Of a DNA stretch of 36,788 nucleotides, positions 1-9,155 are shown in pieces. The notes under the pieces were generated by a model. The model made no database searches. It had not been told where the DNA came from and worked only from the letters and a program-made list of their open reading frames with translations. This stretch comes from Arenimonas sp. GTDB lineage: Bacteria; Pseudomonadota; Gammaproteobacteria; Xanthomonadales; Xanthomonadaceae. How positions within the stretch are numbered: the first letter of the stretch is position 1; every line of letters starts with the position of its first letter. The position numbers and the translations under genes are program-made. The stretch covers positions 1 to 36,788 of the forward strand of contig NZ_JALHQI010000029.1 in NCBI RefSeq assembly GCF_022842045.1, in the 5' to 3' direction.

Positions 1-441
1 GGCACCCGCCTGCGCGATGCCGAGGCGGCGCGCCGCGCGCTGGCGGCGCGGGCGCCGCGCGTCATCCCCGACGTCGACACCGCCGTAGCGGCCCGCCTCG
101 CGGCCAGCCGCATGACGCCCGAGGCCGCACGCCTGATCGTCGAACGCAACCTGCGCCGGGTCGAGGGTGGCCACGCCTGGCGCAGCGATCCGCGGCTCAC
201 GCTGCCGAGCCAGCTGCGCCTGACCGAGGAAACGGTGCAGGCGATGCTGCGTGCGATCGAGGCGCCGGTGCTGGTGGTGGCGGCCGATCCGTCGCCGCCC
301 TACTTCAGCCCCGAGGTGCGCAGCCAGCGCCTGGCCTGCCTGGCCGACGGCCGGCTCGAGGTGATCCCGGGCGGGCACCACCTGCACATGGAGCAGGCGG
401 CGCGGGTGGCCGGGCCGCTGCGGGCGTTCCTGGCGGGCTAG
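1..441 (+). CDS. alpha/beta hydrolase, C-terminal part (partial)
   Basis: The reading frame is open from the first base of the window, so the gene starts upstream. The 146 visible residues fit the C-terminal part of an alpha/beta-fold hydrolase. A strand-turn with VLVVAADPSPPY resembles the segment carrying the acid residue of the triad. The IPGGHHLHMEQ motif near the end places a probable catalytic His, followed by the usual terminal helix (GPLRAFLAG). The nucleophile elbow lies outside the window, so substrate and subfamily cannot be named. The stop codon TAG (439-441) overlaps the stop of the convergent lipoprotein gene through a shared CTAG. Confidence 0.75.
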   Translation, partial: GTRLRDAEAARRALAARAPRVIPDVDTAVAARLAASRMTPEAARLIVERNLRRVEGGHAWRSDPRLTLPSQLRLTEETVQAMLRAIEAPVLVVAADPSPPYFSPEVRSQRLACLADGRLEVIPGGHHLHMEQAARVAGPLRAFLAG

Positions 442-953
442 TTGGCCGCCTGCAGGCTCAGCGACACCACTGACTGGCCGTCGAGGTCGTCGCGCAGGTT
501 CACCAGCAGGCTGCGGCCGTCCTTCTCGAAGCCCAGCATCGAGCCGTCGGCGCCCTGCATGGACATCGTTTCCTTCCAGCCCGCGCCCGACTGGCCGCGG
601 CGTATCTGCGAGAAAATTTCCGAGGCGGGTTCCGGGCTGCGCAGCACCACCGAGGTCGCCGGGCCCATCGTCATCACCGAGACGACCTGGTAGCTGGCGG
701 GGAGCGTGACGTCGCCCGGGAAACCGTCGGGCAGCGGGACGTTCTCGCCGCTGCTGTGGACCAGCTCGCCCTGTTCGGTGCGGGCGGTGACGCGATGCAC
801 GCCGTCCTCGTCCTCGATGTCGACCTGCGCGCCGGTGCTGGCCTCCAGGGCCTGCTCGGCCAGTGCCTCGGACGCGGCCTCTTCGGAATTTCCGCAGGCC
901 GACACCAGCAGGGCGAGCAGGGCGATGGACAGCAAGGTGCGAGGGGTGAGCAT
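438..953 (-). CDS. small lipoprotein, function unknown
   Basis: 171 residues. The N-terminus is a clear lipoprotein signal: hydrophobic core LLSIALLALLVSAC with lipobox LVSAC, Cys20 as the lipidated residue. The mature protein begins with an acidic, Ala/Glu-rich linker. A compact domain follows, with alternating strands and a 'PLPDGFPGDVTLPASYQVV' stretch that I associate with conserved hypothetical lipoproteins of Xanthomonadaceae. The start is supported by AGGAG about 7 bases upstream on the minus strand. The +2 residue after Cys is Gly, so outer-membrane sorting would be expected by the +2 rule. No enzymatic motif is visible. Confidence 0.8.
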   Translation of the reverse strand: MLTPRTLLSIALLALLVSACGNSEEAASEALAEQALEASTGAQVDIEDEDGVHRVTARTEQGELVHSSGENVPLPDGFPGDVTLPASYQVVSVMTMGPATSVVLRSPEPASEIFSQIRRGQSGAGWKETMSMQGADGSMLGFEKDGRSLLVNLRDDLDGQSVVSLSLQAAN

Positions 954-993
954 CGTGGGCTCCTGACCAGACGGGTCCCGCGCGGGGGGCCCT

Positions 994-1758
994 TCAGCGA
1001 ATCAAACGCGCAAGCCGCCCCTTCAAGGCCAAGCCGTCGCCGCGCAGGTAGTCGCGCGCTTCCCGCCAGCCGGGCCAGCGGGCTTCGACCTCGCGCCAGA
1101 AGGCGCGGGAATGGTTGGCGTGGACCAGATGGCAGAGCTCGTGCACCAGCACGTACTCGAACGCGGATGGCCGGCCCAGCACCAGGCTCAGGTCGAGCTT
1201 GAGCTCGTCGCTGGGGCTGAGCGACCCCCACAGCGAGGACAGCGGCCGCAGCGTGAACTGGCGCGGCGCGCGCGGCAGGCCGGGCAGGTAGCGCGGCAGC
1301 CAGGCGCCCAGGTCCTGGCGCGCCTGCTGCTGGTAGAAGTCGCGCAGGCCGGCCTTGAGCTGCGCGTCGCTGGCGCGCTCGGGCAGCTGCAGCACGATGC
1401 CGTCGTCCTCCAGGCTGGCGCGGACGTAGCGGCCTTCGCGCCACTGCACGGGCACGTCTTCGCCGCGCAGGGGCAGGGCGTCGGTGCCGCCGCGCACCAG
1501 CGGCGCTTCGGCCAGCGCCGGCTGGCGCGCCAATTGGTCGGCCAGCCAATCGCGGTGTTCGTCCAGGAAAGCCACGGCCAGGCGCTCGGAAACACCGCGC
1601 GGCAGCGTGAGTCGCGCGCCCTTCTCGGTGACGATCAGCCGGAGCCGGCGCGCACGCGGGTCGCGGACCCAGCGCACGTCCACCGTGCGACCGTCAGCCA
1701 GCGCGAGCGGGCGCAGCTCGACGGCAGGCGGGGCGGGGCGGGTGAGCTTGAGGAACAT
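994..1758 (-). CDS. YgjP-like zinc metallopeptidase (M48-type, DUF45)
   Basis: 254 residues. The zinc motif HELCH is at about residues 206-210, followed by HANHSRAFW. This is the signature of the YgjP/WLM group of small cytoplasmic gluzincins, often annotated as M48 family metallopeptidase or DUF45. The N-terminal half is a beta-rich domain with VRDPRARRLRLIV, also typical of YgjP. No signal peptide or membrane segment is seen. The physiological substrate of this family is not well established. It lies 41 bases downstream of the 438-953 lipoprotein start, on the same strand but upstream in transcription order, so the two may be co-transcribed. A solitary REP half-site lies just upstream. Confidence 0.85.
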   Translation of the reverse strand: MFLKLTRPAPPAVELRPLALADGRTVDVRWVRDPRARRLRLIVTEKGARLTLPRGVSERLAVAFLDEHRDWLADQLARQPALAEAPLVRGGTDALPLRGEDVPVQWREGRYVRASLEDDGIVLQLPERASDAQLKAGLRDFYQQQARQDLGAWLPRYLPGLPRAPRQFTLRPLSSLWGSLSPSDELKLDLSLVLGRPSAFEYVLVHELCHLVHANHSRAFWREVEARWPGWREARDYLRGDGLALKGRLARLIR

Positions 1759-1774
1759 GTCCAGACTTTAGCCG

Positions 1775-1791
1775 GAAGTCCCTCCTACAGG
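1775..1791. repeat. solitary REP half-site
   Basis: The sequence gaagtccctcctacagg matches one arm of the two full REP palindromes at 11311-11381 and 12418-12486. The second arm is missing here. It sits in the 41-bp gap between rdgC (stop at 1800) and the metallopeptidase start (1758). Confidence 0.6.
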
Positions 1792-1799
1792 GGCGTGGC

Positions 1800-2711
1800 T
1801 CAGGCTTCGGCGGGGCTGAGCTTGAGGGCGGGTTCGAGCACGGCGAACAGGCGCTTGAGTTCGCCGGCCATCAGCGCGTAGCGGGCGTCGAGTTCGGCGT
1901 GCAGGCCGTCGCGTTCGGTGCCTTCGAGCTGGTCGACCACGCCGTCGAGGAACTTGAGCTTGCGCACCACCAGGTCTTCGCCGAGCACGAAGCTGACGTG
2001 GTCATCGAGCACCAGGGCCAGCTTGCTGACCTGCTTGCCGGACTCGAGGTGTTTCTTGATCTCGTCGCAGAGCAGCTCCTGGCGCTGGCACTTCACCACC
2101 GCGCCGCCATCGATGGGGTCCTTGAGCTCGCACTCGTCGCCCAGCACCAGGCCGGCCGGCAGCGGCTCGCCGGCGATCCAGCCGGTAAGCACCGCGCGCG
2201 CCGAGACTTCCGCGTTCAGCGGCAGCGCCGGGAAGCTGCCGAGTGCGTGGCGCAGCTCGGACACCACCGACTCGGCCGACTTCTTCGAGCTGGCGTCGAC
2301 GGCGATGAAGCCGTGCTGCAGGTCGAGGGTGGCGTTGGTCTGCACCGGCCGCACGAAGGCGCGCGGCAGCAGCTCCATCACCAGGTCTTCCTTGAGCCGC
2401 TTGCGGGCGCGACCGCCGAGCTTGCGGCCTTCCTTCTCCTCCATCGCGGCGATGCGCTTGCCGAGCTCGTCGTTGACGACGGCACCGGGCAGCAAACGGT
2501 CTTCGCCGCCGAGGGTGATCCAGATCGCGTCGCCAACGCGGTGGCTCATGGCCTCGGCGTCACGGCCGAAGGGCGGGATGAAGCCGCGCGACATCAGCTC
2601 GGACGGACCGACCGGCTTGAGCCGGCATTCCTCCAGGCGGGCATCGAGTTCGGCGAGGGACTTGGCGACGGTGGTGGGGAAGCGGAAAAACGTCAGGTTG
2701 CGAAAGAACAT
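1800..2711 (-). CDS. rdgC: recombination-associated protein RdgC
   Basis: 303 residues, the usual length for RdgC. The N-terminus [11 protein letters not shown], the segment LMSRGFIPPFGRDAEAM and the region MEEKEGRKLGGRARKRLKEDL are all characteristic. RdgC forms a ring dimer that binds double-stranded DNA and limits RecA activity. The reading frame is open further upstream, but those residues are low-complexity overlap with ttcA. ATG at 2711-2709 gives the family N-terminus. This ATG overlaps the ttcA stop (TGATG on the minus strand), so translation of rdgC is probably coupled to ttcA. Confidence 0.95.
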   Translation of the reverse strand: MFFRNLTFFRFPTTVAKSLAELDARLEECRLKPVGPSELMSRGFIPPFGRDAEAMSHRVGDAIWITLGGEDRLLPGAVVNDELGKRIAAMEEKEGRKLGGRARKRLKEDLVMELLPRAFVRPVQTNATLDLQHGFIAVDASSKKSAESVVSELRHALGSFPALPLNAEVSARAVLTGWIAGEPLPAGLVLGDECELKDPIDGGAVVKCQRQELLCDEIKKHLESGKQVSKLALVLDDHVSFVLGEDLVVRKLKFLDGVVDQLEGTERDGLHAELDARYALMAGELKRLFAVLEPALKLSPAEA

Positions 2712-3601
2712 CAAGTTTCCAGTGCAGAAGGATCGGGGTCGCCGGCCAGCCAGGCGTGGGCGTCGGGGAGCGGCGCGTCGGTGTGGCGGCCGAGGGCGGC
2801 GAAGTCGAACAGGCTGGCGTCGGCCAGCTGCGAGGGTCGCACGTCGGCCAGGGCCTTGGCGATGGTTTCGATGCGGCCCGGGCTTTCCTTCTCCCACGCG
2901 GCCAGCATTCTTCCTACCTGCTTGCGCTGCAGGTTCTCCTGCGAGCCGCACAGGGTGCAGGGGATGATGGGGAACTGCTTCCAGTCGGCGTAGTCGACCA
3001 GGTCGGCTTCGCGGCAGGTGATCAGCGGGCGGATCACCACGTGTTCGCCGTCATCGCTGGCCAGCTTCGGCGGCATCGAGGCCAGCTTGGCGTGGTGGAA
3101 CAGGTTCATGAAGAACGTGGCCACCAGGTCGTCGCGGTGGTGGCCGAGCGCGATCTTGGTGAAGCCATTTTCCTTGGCGTGCCGGTACAGCGCGCCGCGG
3201 CGCAGGCGCGAGCACAGCGAGCACATGGTCTTGCCTTCCGGCACCACGCGCTTGACCACCGAGTAGGTGTCCTGCTCGATGATGGTGAAGGGCACGCCGA
3301 TCGAGCGCAGGTAGTCGGGCAGCACGTGTTCCGGGAAGCCGGGCTGCTTCTGGTCGAGGTTCACCGCCACCAGTTCGAAGCGCACGGGCGCCTTCTTCTG
3401 CAGCTGCAGCAGGACATCGAGCATGGTGTAGCTGTCCTTGCCGCCCGACAGGCACACCATCACCTTGTCGCCCTCCTCGATCATCCCGTAGTCGGCGATG
3501 GCCTGGCCCACCTGGCGGCGCAGCCGCTTGGCCAGCTTGTGGCGCTCGTGGCTGGCCTTGCGGGGGATCGGGTCGTGGAGGGGCAGCGTCATGGCGGCCA
3601 T
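2711..3601 (-). CDS. ttcA: tRNA 2-thiocytidine biosynthesis protein TtcA
   Basis: 296 residues. TtcA thiolates cytidine 32 of certain tRNAs, using ATP and a [4Fe-4S] cluster. The PP-loop SGGKDS is at about residues 52-57. Two CxxC pairs (MCSLC and CTLCGSQ) supply cluster ligands, and [14 protein letters not shown] is the other family hallmark. The first residues ([15 protein letters not shown]) allow an alternative start at the second Met, three codons in. rdgC follows with overlapping stop and start. The divergent DUF465 gene begins 45 bases away, so both promoters must lie in that short gap. Confidence 0.96.
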   Translation of the reverse strand: MAAMTLPLHDPIPRKASHERHKLAKRLRRQVGQAIADYGMIEEGDKVMVCLSGGKDSYTMLDVLLQLQKKAPVRFELVAVNLDQKQPGFPEHVLPDYLRSIGVPFTIIEQDTYSVVKRVVPEGKTMCSLCSRLRRGALYRHAKENGFTKIALGHHRDDLVATFFMNLFHHAKLASMPPKLASDDGEHVVIRPLITCREADLVDYADWKQFPIIPCTLCGSQENLQRKQVGRMLAAWEKESPGRIETIAKALADVRPSQLADASLFDFAALGRHTDAPLPDAHAWLAGDPDPSALET

Positions 3602-3645
3602 TTTACCTATGGAAGGGGTAAGCTTTGGGGCAACCGGAGACGCCG

Positions 3646-3852
3646 ATGGCCGACGAAGACCTTGCCAGGATTGCCGCGCAGCTGGTCGAACTGAAGGTCG
3701 AGCACCGCGACCTCGACGAGGTGATCGGCCGGCTCGCCGCCAGCATCGAGGCCGACGAGCTCGCCATCAAGCGCCTGAAGAAGCGCAAGCTCAAGATCAA
3801 GGACATGATCGCCGCGCTCGAAAGCCGGCTGATCCCCGACCTCGACGCCTGA
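3646..3852 (+). CDS. YdcH/DUF465 family small coiled-coil protein
   Basis: 68 residues beginning [13 protein letters not shown]. The sequence is almost wholly helical, with a heptad-like pattern, and contains the DUF465 core '[15 protein letters not shown]...[13 protein letters not shown]'. ATG at 3646 is preferred over an upstream in-frame start at 3625, because a good ribosome site (CCGGAGA, 3634-3640) lies just before it and the family begins there. The biochemical role of YdcH-type proteins is not established. The gene converges on plsB, and a perfect hairpin spans both stop codons. Confidence 0.85.
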   Translation: MADEDLARIAAQLVELKVEHRDLDEVIGRLAASIEADELAIKRLKKRKLKIKDMIAALESRLIPDLDA

Positions 3853-3867
3853 GCCGCGGGCTCAGGC
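3847..3867. terminator. bidirectional hairpin across two stop codons
   Basis: A perfect 9-bp stem (gcctgagcc / ggctcaggc) with a 3-base loop covers the TGA of the DUF465 gene (3850-3852) and the stop of plsB (3862-3864). No long T tract follows on either strand, so strong intrinsic termination is uncertain. The placement between convergent genes fits a shared terminator. Confidence 0.5.
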
Positions 3868-6420
3868 CTCGGTCGAGCCCGTTTTCGCCGGCAGCGCCAC
3901 CTGGGTGCTGGTCGCGCGGCTCACCGCCTCGGGCGAAAGCTTGGAAATGGTGTGGCGCAGGTCGCGGCCCAGCACCACCTTGGCGTCCTTCTCCCAGACC
4001 ATCATCTGCTCGTCGAAGTCGAGCTTGCCGTCCGGGCAGATCCACACCAGCTTCAGTTCGCGCAGCTTCTGGATGAAGCCTCGGAACAGCGACTTGTCGA
4101 AGAACTCCGGCGCGGCCGGCGCGTACAGCAGGCTCAGGCGCTGGGCGGTCAGCTGGCACAGGGTCTCGAGCTCGCCCGCGCTGAGCGTGCGCGGCCCGTT
4201 CTTCACCAGCGTGGTGATGGCGATGAAGTAGCGCTCGAACGCCTGCTGCAGGCTGTGCGAGATCACGCGCAGGCGGAAGACCTCGTCGGTCTGCCCCGGG
4301 CCACGCGTGAGGTAGCCGCCCTCGTCCTCGCTGGCGACGCTGAGCAGGCCTTCGGCCACGAACAGGTCCAGCGTGGCGTCCAGGCGCTCGGCGAACTCCT
4401 CCGGCGTCCACGGCAGGAACAGCTCGTCCTGCACGAAGGGATAGATGGTGCGCCCCAGCCGCAGCAGGCCGGCGCGGCTCATGCGGCGGTTGTTCTGGAA
4501 GCACAGCGCCACCCAGCTCGCGGCCGCGAACAGGTGCAGCACGTTGTTGCGGAAGTAGCTCTGCAGCACCGCCGTCTCGCCCTCGATGCTGATCACGTCG
4601 CCCAGCGGGTGCACGGTGCGGGTCAGCACGCCGATCTTCTGGCCGTAGGCGATCATCTCGGCCGGCTCCATCGCGGTGACGGTGACGCGGTCGGAATACG
4701 GCAGCTTCGCCAGCAGCTTCTTCGACAGCGCCAGCTGCGCCAGCAGGTCAGCCTCGGACATCGCGTGCTTGGGCGTGGCCAGCAGGGCCAGGGCCAGCAG
4801 GTTCACCGGGTTCACGTCGGCGGCGCGGTTGATGTTGACCTGGATCTGCTGGGCCAGCTCGGCCACGGCCGGGTTGATCCAGGTGGGCTTGTCTTCGGGG
4901 TCGGCGTTGCGCTCGCGCCAGTCCGGTGCGTGCCGGGCCAGCACGTCGTCCAGGAAGATCGGCTCGCCGAAGTTCACCGCGACCTTGCCATAGTGCTGGC
5001 GCAGGATGCCGGCGCCGGCCTTGACCAGCGCCCAGATGGTTTCCTTTTCCTTGGGCTGGCCGGTCAGCTCGTCGAGGTAGCTCTTGCCTTCGATCAGCTT
5101 CTCGTAGCCGATGTACACCGGCTGGAACACCACCGGCCGCCGCGGCGCGCGCAGGAAGGCCTTGATGGTCATCACGATCATGCCGCCCTTGGGCTGCAGC
5201 AGGCGGCCGGTGCGCGAGCGCCCGCCCTCGATGAAGTATTCGAGCGAGAAGCCTTCGCCGACCAGCTGCGCCACGTACTCGCCCAGCACCGCCGCGTAGA
5301 GCGCGTTGCCCTTGATCGAGCGGCGGATGAAGAAGGCGCCGCCACGGCGCAGGATCGGCCCGATCACCGGCATGTTGAGGTTGATGCCGGCCACGATGTG
5401 CGGCGGCACGATGCCGCGCGTGTACAGCAGGTAGCTCAGCAGCAGGTAGTCCATGTGGCTGCGGTGGCAGGGCACGTAGACCACTTCGTGCCCGGGCGCG
5501 ACCTGCTTGAGCGTGTCGAGGTGGTTGACGTTGACGCCGTCGTAGATGCGGTTCCAGAAGCCGGTGAGCGCGAACGAGGCCGAGCGCACCACCGGGTTGG
5601 AATAGTCGGCGGCGATTTCCCAGGCGAAGCGGTGCGCCTTCTTCCAGGCCTCGAGGTATTCGGTGCCGTCCTTGCGGGCCTGGTCGGTGATCGACTTGCG
5701 CACTGGCTCGGCGTCCAGCACCCGGTCCACCAGCAGGCGGCGGGTGGACAGGTCGGGGCCGATGACCGCGGTCTTGATGCGGCGGAAGTGGGCACGCAGC
5801 ACGCGGCTGACCTTGCGCACCTGGCGTTCGTGCGGCAGCTCTTCGCCCAGGATTTCCCAGACACGCACGCCGGGCGAGAATTGCACCACGGTGTCGCGGC
5901 CGTTGAGCAGGATCGCCAGCAGGCGGCGGAAGCGGCCGACCAGGGCCCAGTTCTCCGAGAACAGCACCGAGAACCAGCCCGACTGCCGCGCCGGGGCCCG
6001 GCCGACGAAGATCGACACCGGCACCAGCTGCACGTCCTGGTCCGGGTACAGGCGGTGCGCCATCAGCAGTCGCGAGAGCGCGTCGGAGTGGCTGCGGTTC
6101 TTGGGCCGCCCGAACAGGCCGGCGCGCCGGCGCGACAGCGCCACGTAGGCGCGCTTGCGGCCGAGCGGGTCGCCCGGCAGCGCGGCCAGCGGCGAGGGCA
6201 GGCCGGCTTCGCGGCAGGCACGGTCCAGGATCAGGGTGTTCGACAGCCCGTAGGTCTCGATGACGTAGCAGATCGGGCGGTCGAGGTCGAAGGGCGGCGT
6301 GGCCGGCTCGCGGTGGATCTCGATCCAGGGCTGCAGCAGCTTTTCAATGAAGCGCGCCCACAGGGGCGGCTTCGCGGTCGGGCGCGGCGGCGGGGCGGCC
6401 GGGGAGGGTGTGGCATCCAT
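3862..6420 (-). CDS. plsB: glycerol-3-phosphate 1-O-acyltransferase PlsB
   Basis: 852 residues, close to other PlsB proteins. PlsB transfers an acyl chain from acyl-CoA or acyl-ACP to glycerol-3-phosphate at the inner membrane, the first step of phospholipid synthesis. The acyltransferase block HRSHMD (HX4D) is near residue 320. It is followed by GINLNMPVIGPILRRGGAFF and FIEGGRSRTGRLL, the other conserved PlsB blocks. The frame is open far upstream, but the ATG at 6420 gives a natural N-terminus (MDATPSPAAPPPRP) and clears the neighbouring lipoprotein. That lipoprotein ends 14 bases upstream on the same strand, so the two are likely co-transcribed. Confidence 0.95.
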   Translation of the reverse strand: MDATPSPAAPPPRPTAKPPLWARFIEKLLQPWIEIHREPATPPFDLDRPICYVIETYGLSNTLILDRACREAGLPSPLAALPGDPLGRKRAYVALSRRRAGLFGRPKNRSHSDALSRLLMAHRLYPDQDVQLVPVSIFVGRAPARQSGWFSVLFSENWALVGRFRRLLAILLNGRDTVVQFSPGVRVWEILGEELPHERQVRKVSRVLRAHFRRIKTAVIGPDLSTRRLLVDRVLDAEPVRKSITDQARKDGTEYLEAWKKAHRFAWEIAADYSNPVVRSASFALTGFWNRIYDGVNVNHLDTLKQVAPGHEVVYVPCHRSHMDYLLLSYLLYTRGIVPPHIVAGINLNMPVIGPILRRGGAFFIRRSIKGNALYAAVLGEYVAQLVGEGFSLEYFIEGGRSRTGRLLQPKGGMIVMTIKAFLRAPRRPVVFQPVYIGYEKLIEGKSYLDELTGQPKEKETIWALVKAGAGILRQHYGKVAVNFGEPIFLDDVLARHAPDWRERNADPEDKPTWINPAVAELAQQIQVNINRAADVNPVNLLALALLATPKHAMSEADLLAQLALSKKLLAKLPYSDRVTVTAMEPAEMIAYGQKIGVLTRTVHPLGDVISIEGETAVLQSYFRNNVLHLFAAASWVALCFQNNRRMSRAGLLRLGRTIYPFVQDELFLPWTPEEFAERLDATLDLFVAEGLLSVASEDEGGYLTRGPGQTDEVFRLRVISHSLQQAFERYFIAITTLVKNGPRTLSAGELETLCQLTAQRLSLLYAPAAPEFFDKSLFRGFIQKLRELKLVWICPDGKLDFDEQMMVWEKDAKVVLGRDLRHTISKLSPEAVSRATSTQVALPAKTGSTEA

Positions 6421-6434
6421 GGGCGGTCCGGGGC

Positions 6435-7367
6435 TCAGCGGGCGGTGCCGTCGCCGTCGGTGGCCGGCGCGGCTGCGCCAGCGACTTCGGCCTCCGCCTC
6501 GGCCAGCTCGGCCTCGGCGTCGCGGATGGCGTTGGCGCCGTACCAGGCGCCGTCGCGGCGGAGCATCTCCATCTCGAAGGCCACGGTCTTGCCCTGCAGC
6601 GGGTAGCTGACCTTCACGGTGGCGGTGTCGCCCTCGGCGGCCACCAGCTCGGCGCGGACGCCGTCCAGCATCGCGTCCGGGTCCAGGCCGTAGACGCGCA
6701 GGATCGACTTGGTGCCGGCCAGGGCGATGCCGGCCTTTTCCATGGCCGGGCCGTGGGTGAGGGCACGGACCTCGGCCAGGGTCGGCAGCTGCAGTTCGCG
6801 GGCGGTGTCGACGGCGACGGCGATGGCCTGGCGGCCGCGCTCGCGGTCGGTGAACAGGGCCGGGTCGGCCCAGTCGATCAGCTGGGTGGCGACGTCGGTG
6901 CCGTGCGCTTTCTCGTCCTCGTTGAGCTCGGTGTTGGCCTGGATGGCGGCCGTCAGGAAGATGGTGGCGGTGGCCTGCATCAGCGGCCACTGGCCGCCGA
7001 TCTCCTGCTCGAGCCGGGCCAGCTGCTGGTCCAGGTCGCGGGCCAGGTCTTCCTCGGCGCCGGGGGCCAGCAGGCGGGCCATCAGGCGGTCGTACTTCTC
7101 GGCGTCCTCGTCCGAGGCCGGCGCGGCCTCGGCGGCGCGACGGTCCCAGAGGGCGGCGCTGCGGGCGTGCAGGTCCGGCGGCAGGCTCAGGTGGCTGTAG
7201 CGCACCAGGTCGTTCTGGCGCAGCGCGGCGGCCATGGACTCGACGGCCTCGACCGGGTCGCCGGGCGCGCGCGCTTCGTCGGCCGGGGTCTCGCGCTTGC
7301 AGGCGGCGAGCACCAGGGTGAGCAGCAGCAGGGCGAGCAGGGCCCGCAGGGGCAGTCTTGGCGTCAT
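6435..7367 (-). CDS. conserved lipoprotein upstream of plsB, function unknown
   Basis: 310 residues. The signal region LLALLLLTLVLAAC carries a lipobox (LAAC, Cys23), followed by KRETPADEARAPGDP. The mature part is helical and acidic, with a C-terminal small beta domain (ATVKVSYPLQGKTVAFEMEM) resembling DUF4878/NTF2-like lipoprotein tails. It ends in an Ala/Glu-rich helix. Lys at +2 after Cys does not direct inner-membrane retention, so outer-membrane location is likely. It is transcribed toward plsB with a 14-bp gap. No catalytic motif is visible. I recognise the arrangement as typical of xanthomonads but cannot assign a role. Confidence 0.8.
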   Translation of the reverse strand: MTPRLPLRALLALLLLTLVLAACKRETPADEARAPGDPVEAVESMAAALRQNDLVRYSHLSLPPDLHARSAALWDRRAAEAAPASDEDAEKYDRLMARLLAPGAEEDLARDLDQQLARLEQEIGGQWPLMQATATIFLTAAIQANTELNEDEKAHGTDVATQLIDWADPALFTDRERGRQAIAVAVDTARELQLPTLAEVRALTHGPAMEKAGIALAGTKSILRVYGLDPDAMLDGVRAELVAAEGDTATVKVSYPLQGKTVAFEMEMLRRDGAWYGANAIRDAEAELAEAEAEVAGAAAPATDGDGTAR

Positions 7368-7436
7368 GCGAGGGGCGGCTGGCAGTGGTGTCCGGGGGGC
7401 TGAATCTAGCAGATCGGGGCCCCGGGCCCGGGATCG

Positions 7437-7452
7437 GGCCGGTTTCCCGGCC
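7437..7452 (-). terminator. hairpin with GAAA loop downstream of pyrF
   Basis: On the minus strand GGCCGG-GAAA-CCGGCC forms a 6-bp GC stem closed by a GNRA-type tetraloop, 10 bases after the pyrF stop. A further GC-rich palindrome (cccgggcccggg, 7421-7432) follows at once. There is no clear U tract, so this is a candidate only. Confidence 0.4.
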
Positions 7453-7461
7453 AGCCCGGCT

Positions 7462-8163
7462 TCAGGCCGCGAAGGCCCGGGCGATCTGGACCTGGATGGC
7501 CTCGGCGGCGGCCGCCGGGTCGGCGGCCTGGCGGATCGGGCGACCCACCACGATGTGGTCGGCCCCGGCCGCGAAGGCCTGCGGGACGTCCACCGTGCGC
7601 TTCTGGTCGTCGCCGGCCGGGCCCGCCGGGCGGATGCCAGGGCAGACGATCAGGAAGCCCGGGCCGTTGGCCCGGCGCAGGGCGGCGGCCTCCTGGCCGG
7701 AGGCGATGACGCCGTCGCAGCCGGCGGCGCGGGCGGCGGCGGCGCGCTCGAGCACCACTTCGGAGGGCTCACGATCGATGCCCAATTGGCGAAGATCGTT
7801 GCGATCCATCGAGGTCAGCACGGTCACCGCCAGCAGCTTGATGGCGCCCTTCTCCTGCGAAGCGGCGCGCATCATGCCGTCATGTTGGCCATGGATGGTG
7901 CAAAACGAAACCGGGTAGCGGGCCAGTCCCTTGATCGTGGCGCCGACGGTGGCCGGCACGTCGTGGAACTTCAGGTCCACGAACACCTGCTTGCCCCGCC
8001 CCGCCAGCTCCTCCAGCACCCGGAAGTAGTCGCCGCTGGTCAGCAGCTCCATGCCGATCTTGTAGAAGGACACGCTGTCGCCCAGTCGGTCGACCCAGGC
8101 GCGGGCCTCGGCGGCGGTGGAAACGTCGAGGGCGAAGATCAGGCGATCGCGGACGGGGATCAT
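7462..8163 (-). CDS. pyrF: orotidine-5'-phosphate decarboxylase
   Basis: 233 residues, the expected size of bacterial PyrF. It converts OMP to UMP in the last step of pyrimidine synthesis. The catalytic D-x-K-x-x-D array is at residues 63-68 (DLKFHD), with substrate-binding D13 (FALDVS) and K35 (FYKIGMEL). VCPGIRPAG and DHIVVGRPI form the phosphate-binding end of the barrel. In most PyrF proteins the catalytic Asp is followed by IPNT; here it is VPAT, a mild variant. The upstream acid phosphatase gene ends 10 bases before the start, suggesting co-transcription. Confidence 0.96.
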   Translation of the reverse strand: MIPVRDRLIFALDVSTAAEARAWVDRLGDSVSFYKIGMELLTSGDYFRVLEELAGRGKQVFVDLKFHDVPATVGATIKGLARYPVSFCTIHGQHDGMMRAASQEKGAIKLLAVTVLTSMDRNDLRQLGIDREPSEVVLERAAAARAAGCDGVIASGQEAAALRRANGPGFLIVCPGIRPAGPAGDDQKRTVDVPQAFAAGADHIVVGRPIRQAADPAAAAEAIQVQIARAFAA

Positions 8164-8173
8164 GGCGCCCGGC

Positions 8174-9088
8174 TTACTCGGCGTAGTCCAGGGCGTCGAG
8201 CTTCATCTGGCGGCGCTCGGCCTCGGGCAGGGTCCAGGCGTTGTTGAACAGCGCCGGTTCCCAGCTGCCGTAGGTCGGGTTGGGAAGCACGAACCAGCGC
8301 TCGCCGATCCAGCCTGCGTAGGGCGCCATGGCCTGCTCGCGGCCGGCCGGGGTGTTGGCCGAGATGGTGACCATGTCGCCGATCTGGTCGCCGAACTGCA
8401 TCAGCACCCGGTGGGTCTTCGAGACGTGCTTGCGGCGGCAGCCCTTCTCCGAGCCTTCCTGCTCGCAGTCGTCGACGAAGAAGCCCAGGCCCAGGAACTG
8501 GTCGCCGGACTGGATCGGGAAGCCGAGCTCGCGAAGGTTGGCCAGGGTCGGCTCCTCGAGGTGGGCCGCGCGGTTGCTGAGGTAGAACACGGTGACGCCG
8601 CGGGCGGCCGCGGCCTGCGCGAACTCAAGCGCGCCCGGGACCGGCTTGGCCTTTTCCTCGCGGACCCAGGCGTCCCAGGTCACTTCGTCGTAGAAGGCGC
8701 CGTCGCGGACCAGGCGGGCCTGGTAGGGCGAGTTGTCGAGCACGGTCTCGTCGATGTCCACGATCACCGCCGGCGGCAGGCCGGCCGCGGGGGCCAGGCG
8801 CTCGTCCGGGGTCAGGGCGTCCCAGTCCGGGGTCTTCAGCGCACGGTCGAGCTGGTAGAGCGCGCTGCGGAAGGTCTGGCCGGCCAGCAGGCGGTATTCC
8901 AGCGAAGCTTGCACCCAGGCGACGGCGTTGAGGTTGTCGTTGTGGCCCGGGCCGGCGGCGGGGGCCAGCTGCGCGGTCGGCGCAGGCTCGGCCGGCGCGG
9001 CGACGGGCGCCTCGCGCGTGGGCACCGCCTGGCAGGCGGCCAGGGCGAGCGCGAGGGCGGAGACGGCGAGGGTCTTGGTGAAGGTCAT
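8174..9088 (-). CDS. e(P4)-type acid phosphatase lipoprotein (HAD class IIIB)
   Basis: 304 residues. The lipoprotein signal [19 protein letters not shown] has Cys19 in the lipobox. A Pro/Ala linker follows, then the HAD domain with nucleophile motif DIDET (residues 111-115) in [16 protein letters not shown], and YLSNRAAH as motif II. The segment [24 protein letters not shown] is motif III/IV of the class B/C phosphatase group. Haemophilus e(P4) is an outer-membrane 5'-nucleotidase and phosphatase that feeds nucleoside uptake; the same broad role is inferred. ATG at 9088 is chosen because it gives an intact signal peptide. pyrF lies immediately downstream, an apt neighbour for a nucleotidase. 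Confidence 0.88.
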   Translation of the reverse strand: MTFTKTLAVSALALALAACQAVPTREAPVAAPAEPAPTAQLAPAAGPGHNDNLNAVAWVQASLEYRLLAGQTFRSALYQLDRALKTPDWDALTPDERLAPAAGLPPAVIVDIDETVLDNSPYQARLVRDGAFYDEVTWDAWVREEKAKPVPGALEFAQAAAARGVTVFYLSNRAAHLEEPTLANLRELGFPIQSGDQFLGLGFFVDDCEQEGSEKGCRRKHVSKTHRVLMQFGDQIGDMVTISANTPAGREQAMAPYAGWIGERWFVLPNPTYGSWEPALFNNAWTLPEAERRQMKLDALDYAE

Positions 9089-9155
9089 GGTCTGGCGTCC
9101 GTTCGTGATGGCGCGGAGTTTACCGGGGTCCGGTGGTGGGGTCATGACAGGGGGA

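Noticed and set aside
3952-6606. Long plus-strand open frame antisense to plsB
   Set aside because: plsB has clear conserved motifs in the other strand; the plus-strand product is low-complexity His/Gln/Ala/Val-rich.
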